NCBI RefSeq assembly: GCF_001482195.1
Contig: NZ_KQ759763.1
Span: forward strand, 1,895,321-1,959,320
Source: Luteimonas abyssi
GTDB lineage: Bacteria; Pseudomonadota; Gammaproteobacteria; Xanthomonadales; Xanthomonadaceae
Direction of reading: 5' to 3'
Length of the DNA stretch: 64,000 bases
Below are positions 46,151 to 54,499 of the stretch, in pieces (position 1 is the stretch's first letter; each line of letters starts with the position of its first letter). The position numbers were made by a program, and so were the translations under genes. The notes beneath the pieces are model-generated. The model had not been told where the DNA came from. It did not search any database and worked only from the letters and a program-made list of their open reading frames with translations.

Positions 46151-46714
46151 ATGGACCGCCCGCCGCCGGAGATCGAAGACAGCGACGAATCGCTGATGCT
46201 GGCCTATGCCGGCGGCCACGCCGGTGCCTTCGAAACCCTGTACGCCCGCCACCGCCAGCGCCTGTACCGCTTCCTGCTGCGCCAGCTGCGCGACGCGGCC
46301 CTGACCGACGAGCTCTACCAGGACATCTGGCAGCGTGTGATCGCCGCACGCGCGGACTGGCGGCCCGAGGCCTCGTTCGCCACCTGGCTGTACCGGATCG
46401 CACGCAACCGGCTGGCCGATCACTGGCGTGCGGCACGGCATCGGCCGCCGGCGCCGGTGGATGCGGACGAGCGCCTGGCGCGTGTACCCGACGACGACAC
46501 GCCCGAGTCCACACTCGATGCCCATGAGCGCCGCGCCCGCCTGCAGGTCGCGCTCGAGGCATTGCCCGACGAACAGCGCGAGGTTCTGCTGCTGCGGCTG
46601 GAACAGGATCTGACCCTGGAGGAAATCGGCGCCCTGACCGGCGTCGGACGCGAGACCGTGAAATCCCGCCTGCGCTATGCGATGGACAAATTGAAGGGGG
46701 GGCTGACGCCGTGA
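46151..46714 (+). CDS. ECF-type RNA polymerase sigma factor
   Basis: The 187-residue protein has sigma-70 region 2 (FETLYARHRQRLYRFLLRQL, ELYQDIWQRV, FATWLYRIARNRLADHWR) and region 4 (LPDEQREVLLLRLEQDLTLEEIGALTGVGRETVKSRLRYAMDKL). It lacks regions 1 and 3. An ATG 27 bp upstream (46124) is in frame and is the alternative start. The next gene starts within its stop codon (GTGA) and encodes a one-span membrane protein, the usual layout of an ECF sigma and its anti-sigma. Its promoter overlaps the start of the leftward c-di-GMP gene. Confidence 0.93.
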   Translation: MDRPPPEIEDSDESLMLAYAGGHAGAFETLYARHRQRLYRFLLRQLRDAALTDELYQDIWQRVIAARADWRPEASFATWLYRIARNRLADHWRAARHRPPAPVDADERLARVPDDDTPESTLDAHERRARLQVALEALPDEQREVLLLRLEQDLTLEEIGALTGVGRETVKSRLRYAMDKLKGGLTP

Positions 46715-47805
46715 CCTCGCACGAACGCGCCCCTCTGGATGCCGAAGAGCGCGCACTGGCCGCCCTGCTGGCCCGGCACGCGCCCGAGGGCGATCCTTCG
46801 CCCGCCCTGGATGCCCGCATCCTGGCCATGGCGCGCGAAGGCGACGGCCTGCGTGCGGCGGCGGGCGACACCGGCGCACCGCCGCCGCCGGCCCGTCGAG
46901 GCCGGGCTGCGCGGCCGCGGCGGCGGCGTTGGCCGGCGATGCTCGGAGTGGCCGCCTCGCTGGCGTTGGCGGTCGGCGTGGCCTGGCAACTGCGTCCGCC
47001 GCCGGAACGCGAACCGACCGTGGTGCCTTCGAACGAGCAGGTCTACGCACTGCGCATGCCGCCGGGAGCCGACGACGTGGCGACGGAGGGCGCCGGCGCC
47101 GCGGAGGTCCGATCCGCCGCCGACACCGGCGAGCAAGCCGCCGCGGCGGCATCCCGCGCGCCTGTCGAGCGCGCACCGCAAGCTGCCGAATCGCCACAAT
47201 CGGCGGCCGAGCCCGAGCCCGCGTCCGCCGATGCCCCGCCCCGCCCCGCGGCGACCGGGCAGGTGGCGCCGGCGTCGATATCCGTCCCGGAACCGCCGCC
47301 GGCGCCTCCGGCGCCACCTGCGCCAGGGGCCCAGTCCGAAGAGTCCTTGCCGGCGGCATCCGCCCGCATCACGCCATCGGGTGCGTCGGCCACGGCCGCC
47401 GCCACTGTGGAGGACACGGAGGCCCCGGCATTCGCGCGCACCCAGGACGGCACCGGCAACGCGACCGCCATCGGTCGGCGCGCGATGGCCGCGCCGGCGG
47501 CGCCCGCCAGTGCCCGTCGTGCAGGGGCGCCCGCCGCGCCCCGGCCCGTGCTCGACGCCTGGATCGCGCGCGACGACGACGAGGCCGACGACGCTCCCGA
47601 TCTCGACGAGGCCTTCGACGAGGCGCCTCCGGCCACGGCCGACTCACCCGAAGTGCATCGTGCCTGGCTCAAGCGGATCCGCGAGCTGCGCGATGCGGGC
47701 CGCATCGACGAGGCCCGCGAGAGCCTGGACGAACTGCGCCGGCGCTTCCCGGACCTGCGTGTGCCGGACGACCTGGACGCGCTGGACGACCCGCCCGGCC
47801 GATGA
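46711..47805 (+). CDS. Putative membrane anti-sigma factor, Pro/Ala-rich
   Basis: The 364-residue protein begins with a short acidic cytoplasmic segment (about 1-45, LAALLARHAPEGDPSPALDARIL), a basic stretch and one membrane span (about 75-94). A long periplasmic Pro/Ala-rich low-complexity region follows (about 100-310), then a helical tail (HRAWLKRIRELRDAGRIDEARESL) like those seen in Lysobacteraceae envelope proteins. It lacks the HxxxCxxC zinc motif of ZAS anti-sigmas. GTG start overlaps the sigma-factor TGA. Anti-sigma function is inferred from position and topology only. Confidence 0.7.
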   Translation: MTSHERAPLDAEERALAALLARHAPEGDPSPALDARILAMAREGDGLRAAAGDTGAPPPPARRGRAARPRRRRWPAMLGVAASLALAVGVAWQLRPPPEREPTVVPSNEQVYALRMPPGADDVATEGAGAAEVRSAADTGEQAAAAASRAPVERAPQAAESPQSAAEPEPASADAPPRPAATGQVAPASISVPEPPPAPPAPPAPGAQSEESLPAASARITPSGASATAAATVEDTEAPAFARTQDGTGNATAIGRRAMAAPAAPASARRAGAPAAPRPVLDAWIARDDDEADDAPDLDEAFDEAPPATADSPEVHRAWLKRIRELRDAGRIDEARESLDELRRRFPDLRVPDDLDALDDPPGR

Positions 47806-48389
47806 GTCGGGACACACTGGCCACGCCTGCCGAACACCTGCTCGAGGTCAAGCACAGCCGTTTCCTGGCGCGCGCGCAGCCGCTGGCGGCGGCGGACGAG
47901 GCAACGGCGTGGATCCGGACGGTGTCCATCGCCGAGGCCACGCATAATTGCTGGGCCTGGCGCTTCGACGACGCCTACCGCTCCAGCGACGACGGCGAGC
48001 CGGCCGGCACGGCCGGTCGCCCGATCCTGGCCGCCATCGATGGTCAGGGGTACGACCGTGTCGTGGTCGTGGTGACCCGCTGGTACGGCGGCATCAAGCT
48101 CGGCGCGGGCGGTCTGGTCCGTGCCTACGGTGGGGCGGCTGCCGAATGCCTGCGGACCGCCGAACGCGCGCCGCTGATCGAGGAAGCCGAACTCGACGTG
48201 TTCGCCGGGTTTCCCGATCTGGGCAGCGTGCACCAGGCCATCGAGCACTTCGCCGCGGCCAAGTGCGAGGAGCGCTTCGGCGCGGATGGCGTGCAATTTC
48301 TGTTGCGCCTGCCCGTCAGCCGGGTCGACGCGCTGCGCCGGCATCTGCGCGACGCCACCCGCGACCGCGTCCACTGCGCGCTCCGCTAG
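47802..48389 (+). CDS. yigZ: YigZ/IMPACT family protein
   Basis: The 195-residue protein has the UPF0029/Impact N-terminal domain with KHSRFLARA, DDGEPAGTAGRPIL and the signature VVVVTRWYGGIKLGAGGLVRAYGGAA, followed by the DUF1949 ferredoxin-like domain. The role is poorly defined; the eukaryotic IMPACT homologue regulates translation and E. coli YigZ has a proposed RNA-binding or proteolytic link. Its ATG overlaps the preceding stop (ATGA), so it is translated with the sigma/anti-sigma pair, an odd partnership. Confidence 0.93.
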   Translation: MSRDTLATPAEHLLEVKHSRFLARAQPLAAADEATAWIRTVSIAEATHNCWAWRFDDAYRSSDDGEPAGTAGRPILAAIDGQGYDRVVVVVTRWYGGIKLGAGGLVRAYGGAAAECLRTAERAPLIEEAELDVFAGFPDLGSVHQAIEHFAAAKCEERFGADGVQFLLRLPVSRVDALRRHLRDATRDRVHCALR

Positions 48390-48521
48390 GCCCCGGCCTC
48401 CGGCGAAAGCGTCCAAGCACCGCCATCGGCTCTCCGCCGTCAGCCGCCCGTGCCCGTGCGCGACCGGGGCGGCTGTCGCCGACGCTACACTGGCCGGCCC
48501 CGCCACGGACGTGCCCGCCCC

Positions 48522-50300
48522 ATGCCCGACCTCCCCCCAGACGCCGCGGCCGACGCGCGCACCGGCAAGGCTCCCATCGGCATCCTGCGCACGCTGTGGC
48601 CGTTCCTGGCCCGGCAGCGCGGCCTGCTCGCGGCCTGGCTGCTGGCGCTGGCGTTGTCGTCGGTCGCCACTCTCAGCCTGCCGATCGCAGTGCGCCACAT
48701 GATCGATCGCGGCTTCGACAGCGGCAGCAACATCGATGCCGCCTTCGCATTCCTGTTCGCGGTCGCACTGGCCCTGGCGCTGTTCACCGCGGCACGTTTC
48801 TTCTTCATCTCGCTGCTGGGCGAACGCGTCATCGCCGATCTGCGCACGCGGCTGTACGCGCACCTGCTGGATCTCGACCAGACGTTCTACGAACGCAACC
48901 GCAGTGGCGAACTGGTCTCACGGCTGTCGGCGGATACCGAGTTGCTGCGCGGCGTGGTCGGCTCCGGCATGTCGGTGGCGCTGCGCAGCGTGGTGATGGT
49001 CATCGGCAGCCTGTCGATGCTGGTGGTCACCAGCCCGCGTCTGGCGGCCTGGACGCTGGTCGGCATCCCGCTGTTCGTGCTGCCGTTGGTGCTGGGCGGC
49101 CGCCGCCTGCAGAAGATCGCCCGCCAGAGCCAGGACCGCGTCGCCGACGCCAACATGCTCGCCGCGGAAACCCTGGGCGCGGTACGCACGGTGCAGGCGC
49201 ACGCGCACGAGCCCTGGGAGCGCGGCCGTTTCGACGACGCGGTCGCCCTCTCGGTCGCCACCGCCCGCAAGCGCATCGGCACCCAGGCCGTGGTCACCGC
49301 GGTCGCGATCACCGTCGTGTTCGGCGCGATCACCGTGGTGCTGTGGTCGGGCGCGCACGACGTGGTCGCCGGCCGACTCAGCCCCGGCACGCTCGGCCAG
49401 TTCGTCCTGTACGCGCTGATGGGCGGCGGCTCGGTCGGTGCTCTGGCCGAGGTCTGGAACGAGCTGCAGCGCGCGGCCGGCGGCATGGGCCGGATCAACG
49501 AGTTGCTGGTCGAACGGCCGACCCTGCAGGCGCCGCAGCACCCCAAGGCGCTGTCGCTGCCGCTCCGGGGCGCGCTGGCGCTCGACGACATCGTGTTCCA
49601 CTACCCCGGTCGCGATGCCACGCCGGCGCTGCAGCACGTATCGCTGCAGGTGCGCCCCGGGGAGACGGTCGCGCTGGTCGGTCCGTCGGGCGCCGGCAAG
49701 AGCACCGTGCTGGGGCTGCTGCTGCGCTTCCACGACCCGCGGCACGGCATCGTCTCCGTGGACGGCGTCGACGTGCGCGAACTCGATCCGGCGCAATTGC
49801 GCGAACAGATCGCCCTGGTCCCGCAGCAACCGACGATCTTCGCCGCCAGTGCGCGCGACAACATCCGTTACGGGCGGCTGGACGCGACCGACGCCGAGGT
49901 CGAAGCCGCCGCGCGCGCGGCCGAAGCCGACGACTTCATCCGCGCCCTGCCCGCCGGGTACGACGAACAACTCGGCGAGCGCGGGGCGAGGCTGTCGGGT
50001 GGGCAGCAGCAACGCATCGCGATCGCCCGCGCCCTGTTGCGCGATGCGCCGATCCTGCTGCTCGACGAAGCCACTTCCGCACTCGACGCGCAGAGCGAAC
50101 GCGCGGTGCAGCAAGCCCTGGAAGTCCTGATGCGCGGCCGGACCACGCTGGTCATCGCGCATCGCCTGGCCACGGTCCTCAAGGCCGACCGCATCGTGGT
50201 GATGGACCAGGGCCGGATCGTCGCCGAAGGCCGGCACGAGGATCTGCTGGCACAGGGCGGCCTGTACGCGGAACTGGCGCGGCTGCAGTTTCTTCACTGA
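48522..50300 (+). CDS. ABC transporter, fused permease-ATPase (MsbA/LmrA-like exporter)
   Basis: The 592-residue half-transporter has six membrane segments (about 25-320) and a nucleotide-binding domain with Walker A GPSGAGKS, Q-loop region LVPQQPTIF, signature LSGGQQQR, Walker B ILLLDEATSALD and H-loop IAHRLATV. It should work as a homodimer. It resembles the ABC exporter ATPase/permease family annotated as MsbA-like in Xanthomonads, but no lipid A genes are next door (lpxK is the usual MsbA partner), so the substrate may be lipid, peptide or drug. The gene starts 132 bp after yigZ. Confidence 0.9.
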   Translation: MPDLPPDAAADARTGKAPIGILRTLWPFLARQRGLLAAWLLALALSSVATLSLPIAVRHMIDRGFDSGSNIDAAFAFLFAVALALALFTAARFFFISLLGERVIADLRTRLYAHLLDLDQTFYERNRSGELVSRLSADTELLRGVVGSGMSVALRSVVMVIGSLSMLVVTSPRLAAWTLVGIPLFVLPLVLGGRRLQKIARQSQDRVADANMLAAETLGAVRTVQAHAHEPWERGRFDDAVALSVATARKRIGTQAVVTAVAITVVFGAITVVLWSGAHDVVAGRLSPGTLGQFVLYALMGGGSVGALAEVWNELQRAAGGMGRINELLVERPTLQAPQHPKALSLPLRGALALDDIVFHYPGRDATPALQHVSLQVRPGETVALVGPSGAGKSTVLGLLLRFHDPRHGIVSVDGVDVRELDPAQLREQIALVPQQPTIFAASARDNIRYGRLDATDAEVEAAARAAEADDFIRALPAGYDEQLGERGARLSGGQQQRIAIARALLRDAPILLLDEATSALDAQSERAVQQALEVLMRGRTTLVIAHRLATVLKADRIVVMDQGRIVAEGRHEDLLAQGGLYAELARLQFLH

Positions 50301-50349
50301 GACGGCGAATCGAAACCCGTGCGGCACAGTGCCGGGGAGGCGATACACG

Positions 50350-51309
50350 ATGAGAATCAGCAACGCGATCGCTGCGGCGGTCGGCCTCGCCCTCCTCGCC
50401 TTGTCGGCGCCGCCGCCAGCCCACAGCGCGGTCGTCTTCTCGCGTGACCAGTTGACCGCGCAGCGCACCGTCTCGCGCGCCGGCCCGCTGGCCCGCTGGC
50501 TGCACCCCGCGGGCGGCGGGGGAAGCAGCGTCGGCTGGAACGTCGCCTGGCGGGGCGAGGATCTGTGCGGCCGATGGGTCGGCGCGCTGCTGTTCCCCGA
50601 CCAGCACACGCGCCACGATCGCTTCTATTGCCCCTCGCAGGTCGCCGTGCTCGGCAGCGACGCGCTTCTGGTCCTGTTCTCGCAGGACGACATCCTGGCC
50701 CGGGTCTCGACCCGCGACGGCGCACTCACCGTGCAGCGCATCGACGTCTCCCCGGAGCCTCGGCGCAACACCATCCGCCACCTGGCCCTGCACCCGGTCG
50801 ACGCCGGCACGTCCAGATTGGTGACCGCATGGCACGACACCCTGCTGTTGCGCCATGCGCCGTTCGCCGTGGTGTCCTTGGGCGAGGGCCATCTGATCGA
50901 TATCGACGCCGGCGTCGCCTGGCTGGTGATCGAACCCACTACCGACACGGAACCGCTTCGACCCGACCGGATGGGCATCGACGCCCAAGGCACACCGACC
51001 ATCGTGCGCGGCGAGACCCGCTCCGTGCGGACCCCGCTGGCCTTCCGTGCCGTGCGCGCCGACGACGGCCGCGAACTCGCCCGGCTGGACCTCGACGACC
51101 CCTGCCTGACGGTGCCGCGCCTGGCCCTCGACTCCGAGGGCTTCGGACGGCACATCCCCGACGATGCCGCAGTGGTGGCCCGCGAGGCCTTGCCTGCATG
51201 GCGGGCCGCGACCCTCGGCCTGGTGCGGACCGAATCGCACTCCGTCATCGCGCTGCGCGACGCCGGCCAACTGACACCCGTGGCCGCCTGCGCGCACCCC
51301 GCCGGGTAG
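50350..51309 (+). CDS. Secreted protein of unknown function
   Basis: The 319-residue protein starts at ATG 50350 after GGGGAGG and has a signal peptide ending PPPAHSA. The mature part is mostly beta, with paired segments such as WNVAWRGEDLCGRWVGALLF and LVTAWHDTLLLRHAPFAVV, and four cysteines. A repeated strand-turn pattern suggests a beta-propeller-like fold, but I see no blade signature. No family is recognised. It lies 49 bp after the ABC exporter on the same strand and may be co-transcribed with it; the fumarase gene is convergent. Confidence 0.7.
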   Translation: MRISNAIAAAVGLALLALSAPPPAHSAVVFSRDQLTAQRTVSRAGPLARWLHPAGGGGSSVGWNVAWRGEDLCGRWVGALLFPDQHTRHDRFYCPSQVAVLGSDALLVLFSQDDILARVSTRDGALTVQRIDVSPEPRRNTIRHLALHPVDAGTSRLVTAWHDTLLLRHAPFAVVSLGEGHLIDIDAGVAWLVIEPTTDTEPLRPDRMGIDAQGTPTIVRGETRSVRTPLAFRAVRADDGRELARLDLDDPCLTVPRLALDSEGFGRHIPDDAAVVAREALPAWRAATLGLVRTESHSVIALRDAGQLTPVAACAHPAG

Positions 51310-51352
51310 CGCGCGGGCATCCCGCCGGATCGCCTCGAGCGCGACCGGACCG

Positions 51353-52918
51353 TCAGTCGATCTCGACCACCGGGATGCCGGCGATCTTCGCCTTCCAGGT
51401 CCTCGGACCGGTCTCGTGTACGGACTCACCGGTCGCATCCACCGCCACCGTCACCGGCATGTCCTTGACCTCGAACTCGTAGATCGCCTCCATGCCCAGA
51501 TCTTCGAACGCGACCACCTTCGAGGCCTTGATCGCCTTCGACACCAGGTACGCCGAGCCGCCGACGGCCATCAGGTACACCGCCTTGTTGTCGCGGATCG
51601 CCTCGATCGCAGCCGGCCCGCGCTCGGCCTTGCCGACCATGCCCAGCAGGCCGGTCTGCTCCAGCATCTGGCGGGTGAACTTGTCCATGCGCGTGGCGGT
51701 GGTCGGACCGGCCGGGCCGACCACTTCCTCGCGCACAGGATCCACCGGACCGACGTAGTAGATGAAGCGGTTGGTGAAATCGACCGGCAGCGTCTCGCCG
51801 CGATCGAGCATGTCGATCATGCGCTTGTGCGCGGCATCGCGACCGGTGAGCAGCTTGCCGTTGAGCAGCACCACCTCGCCCGGCTTGAACCCGGCCACCT
51901 CGGTCGGCGTGATCGTGTCCAGGTCCACGCGCCGCGCGTTGGTCGGGTTGTAGGTCAGCGTCGGCCAGTCGTCCAGCGACGGCGGATCCAGCGCGACCGG
52001 ACCACTGCCGTCCAGGGTGAAATGCGCATGGCGGGTGGCGGCGCAGTTCGGGATCAGCGCGACCGGCAGGTTGGCGGCATGGGTCGGGTAATCCTTGACC
52101 TTGATGTCGAGCACCGTGGTCAGGCCACCCAGACCCTGCGCACCGATGCCCAGCGCGTTGACCTTCTCGTACAGCTCCAGGCGCAGTTCCTCGACACGGT
52201 TGGACGCACCGCGCGCGATCAGCTCCTGGATGTCGATCGGCTCCATCAGCGATTCCTTGGCCAGCAGCATCGCCTTCTCGGCGGTGCCGCCGATGCCGAT
52301 GCCGAGCATGCCCGGCGGACACCAGCCGGCGCCCATCGTCGGCACCGTCTTGAGCACCCAGTCGACGATGGAGTCCGACGGGTTGAGCATCGCGAACTTG
52401 GACTTCGCCTCGGAGCCACCGCCCTTGGCGGCGACGATCACGTCGACCGCGTTGCCCGGCACGACCTTCACGTTGACCACCGCCGGGGTGTTGTCCTTCG
52501 TGTTCTGGCGTTTGCCGGCCGGATCGGCCAGCACACTGGCGCGCAGCTTGTTGTCCGGGTGGTTGTAGGCGCGACGCACGCCCTCGTTGACCATGTCCTC
52601 CACGCCCATCGTGGCGTCGTCCCAGCGCACCTGCATGCCGATCTCGAGGAACACGGTGACGATGCCGGTGTCCTGGCAGATGGGTCGATGGCCCTCGGCG
52701 CACATGCGCGAGTTGATCAGGATCTGCGCCATGGCGTCCTTGGCCGCGGGCGAGGCCTCGCGTTCGTAGGCCGCGGTCAGGTTCCGGATGTAGTCGACCG
52801 GATGGTAGTAGCTGATGTACTGCAGGGCATCGGCGACGGACTGGATCAGATCGTCCTGGCGGATCGAGACGGGCGCGTTCGAGGGCGCATCTTTCGAGAG
52901 CGGGGCGTTCGAGGTCAC
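51353..52918 (-). CDS. Class I (iron-sulfur) fumarate hydratase
   Basis: The 521-residue enzyme has the class I features: cluster cysteines in RPICQDTG, GWCPPGM and NCAATRH, the alpha part at the N-terminus and the beta part (about 335-521, LLNGKLLTGRDAAHKRM, VGPAGPTTATRMDKF) fused in one chain. It interconverts fumarate and malate; the [4Fe-4S] cluster is oxygen-sensitive. The start is GTG at 52918, preceded by AAAAAGG. Whether a class II FumC also exists cannot be seen here. It is monocistronic or read from the ATPase gene upstream (128 bp gap). Confidence 0.95.
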   Translation of the reverse strand: MTSNAPLSKDAPSNAPVSIRQDDLIQSVADALQYISYYHPVDYIRNLTAAYEREASPAAKDAMAQILINSRMCAEGHRPICQDTGIVTVFLEIGMQVRWDDATMGVEDMVNEGVRRAYNHPDNKLRASVLADPAGKRQNTKDNTPAVVNVKVVPGNAVDVIVAAKGGGSEAKSKFAMLNPSDSIVDWVLKTVPTMGAGWCPPGMLGIGIGGTAEKAMLLAKESLMEPIDIQELIARGASNRVEELRLELYEKVNALGIGAQGLGGLTTVLDIKVKDYPTHAANLPVALIPNCAATRHAHFTLDGSGPVALDPPSLDDWPTLTYNPTNARRVDLDTITPTEVAGFKPGEVVLLNGKLLTGRDAAHKRMIDMLDRGETLPVDFTNRFIYYVGPVDPVREEVVGPAGPTTATRMDKFTRQMLEQTGLLGMVGKAERGPAAIEAIRDNKAVYLMAVGGSAYLVSKAIKASKVVAFEDLGMEAIYEFEVKDMPVTVAVDATGESVHETGPRTWKAKIAGIPVVEID

Positions 52919-53045
52919 GGCTGGCCTTTTTCGGCTGGCGAGAGGGGAAATCCGGCCTATTCTACCGGCCGCGGCTCGCAGCTACGCCGCCACGCATCGT
53001 TGCGCGGGCGCACCCCCGCTGATCGCGACGGCCCGGCTGGAACAT

Positions 53046-54128
53046 CTACGCTTCCAGCCGGCGCCCGGTCTCGATGTCGAAGACATGCAGGTGCGCGGCC
53101 TCCACGCGCAGCGGCAGGGCATCGCCGGGCGTGGGCAGGTCGCCCGGCGGCAGCCGGGCGATCAGCGGATGCACGCCCTGGCGAAGATTGACGAACACCT
53201 CGCTGCCGACCGGCTCCACCACCTCGACCACCGGCGCGAACGGCTCGTCCACTGCGCGCTGCAGGTGCTCGGGTCGGATGCCGGCATCCACCTCGCGCCC
53301 CGCCCACGCGGGCGACAGCCCGATGTCGCCCGCCAGCGGCAGTCGCGTCCCGTCCTCCAGCGCCAGCGCCCAGCCGTCCTCGCGCAACAGCCGCCCGCGC
53401 AGCACGTTCATGCCGGGGCTGCCGAGAAACGTCGCCACGAACAGGTTCGCCGGGCGCTCGTAGAGCGCCATCGGCGTGTCGATCTGCTGGATCTCGCCCC
53501 GGTCCAGCACCACGATCCGCTGGCCCAGCGTCATCGCCTCGATCTGGTCGTGGGTCACGTAGACCATGGTCGCGCCGAGCTGGCGGTGCAGCCGCGCGAT
53601 CTCCACCCGCATCGACATGCGCAGCTTGGCGTCGAGGTTCGACAGCGGTTCGTCGAGCAGGAACACCTGCGGATTGCGCACCAGCGCGCGGCCCAACGCC
53701 ACGCGCTGTCGCTGTCCGCCCGACAGTTGGCCGGGCTTGCGATCCAGCAGCGCGTCGAGCTCCAGCGTCTTCGCCGCCTCGTCCACGCGGGCCTGGATGG
53801 CGTCCTTCCCGTGACCGCGCAGCTTCAGGCCGAACGCCAGGTTCTCGGCCACGCTCATGTGCGGGTACAGGGCGTAGGACTGGAACACCATGGCGATGTC
53901 GCGTTCCTTCGGCGCGATGTCGTTGACCACGCGCTCGCCGATCCGCAGCGTCCCGCCGCTGATCGACTCCAGCCCCGCGATCATCCGCAGCAGGGTCGAC
54001 TTGCCGCAGCCCGACGGCCCCACCAGCACCAGCAGCTCGCCGTCCGCGACCTCGAAACTCGCACCGGCCACGCCGACGTATCCATTCGGATAGACCTTGC
54101 GGACGTCGTCCAACTCGACTTTTGCCAT
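53046..54128 (-). CDS. ugpC: Carbohydrate ABC importer ATPase (MalK/UgpC/MsmX type)
   Basis: The 360-residue ATPase has Walker A GPSGCGKS, signature LSGGQRQR, Walker B VFLLDEPLSNLD, switch THDQIEAMTLG, and a C-terminal TOBE domain with the MalK/UgpC-like GIRPEHL. Such ATPases often serve several sugar importers. Its matching permease (63723, minus) lies about 9.6 kb away behind the Entner-Doudoroff cluster. A LacI/GalR-type operator (54232-54247) lies 104 bp upstream of its ATG. GGGAG precedes the ATG. Confidence 0.92.
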   Translation of the reverse strand: MAKVELDDVRKVYPNGYVGVAGASFEVADGELLVLVGPSGCGKSTLLRMIAGLESISGGTLRIGERVVNDIAPKERDIAMVFQSYALYPHMSVAENLAFGLKLRGHGKDAIQARVDEAAKTLELDALLDRKPGQLSGGQRQRVALGRALVRNPQVFLLDEPLSNLDAKLRMSMRVEIARLHRQLGATMVYVTHDQIEAMTLGQRIVVLDRGEIQQIDTPMALYERPANLFVATFLGSPGMNVLRGRLLREDGWALALEDGTRLPLAGDIGLSPAWAGREVDAGIRPEHLQRAVDEPFAPVVEVVEPVGSEVFVNLRQGVHPLIARLPPGDLPTPGDALPLRVEAAHLHVFDIETGRRLEA

Positions 54129-54499
54129 ATGCCATCTGCTCCCGCGTGGTGACGCCGCACACGGACCGAATGGCTCGCGGCGGTACGGCGGGCGGCATGG
54201 TGACAGCGCCGACCGCATGCGGCATTCTGCCATGTAACCGTTTCCAAGCACTGCATGCGACCGTCACCCGTGCGTATCGACACGGTTTCCGGTGGGCGTA
54301 GCCGCTATTAAGACCATGCATGCGACACCGGCGCTGCGATGGGGAACGACTGTCCTTTTTTGGTATGGTTCAGGATTGGGTTTCGATCACGTCGTCAGCA
54401 CCTCGCCTGCATACGCACGCGCATGGACACACGACCCGACCGGCCCCGCACGACCCCTACGATTCACCGACCTGACTGATGGTTCCCCACGGAGCTGCG
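54129..54499. promoter_or_regulatory. Divergent control region between the sugar-importer ATPase and zwf
   Basis: This 371-bp region holds a LacI/GalR-type operator (54232-54247), a second half-like element containing ACGGTTTCCG (54282-54291), a T-run at 54355-54360 and several A+T-richer stretches that are unusual for this genome. No clear sigma-70 box pair was identified, but promoters for both the ATPase gene and zwf must lie here. Coupling their control fits the sugar-import to Entner-Doudoroff pathway. Confidence 0.6.
54232..54247. promoter_or_regulatory. LacI/GalR-family operator candidate
   Basis: Read on the minus strand the 16 bases fit the WTGNAARCGNWWNCA operator consensus of LacI/GalR regulators (including CcpA cre sites) at every position, starting TTGGAAACG. 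It sits between the leftward sugar ABC ATPase gene and the rightward zwf operon. The repressor gene is not in the window. Confidence 0.6.

Noticed and set aside
54282-54291. Second LacI-type operator near zwf
   Set aside because: Only the half-site resembles the consensus; the flanking conserved TG and CA are missing.
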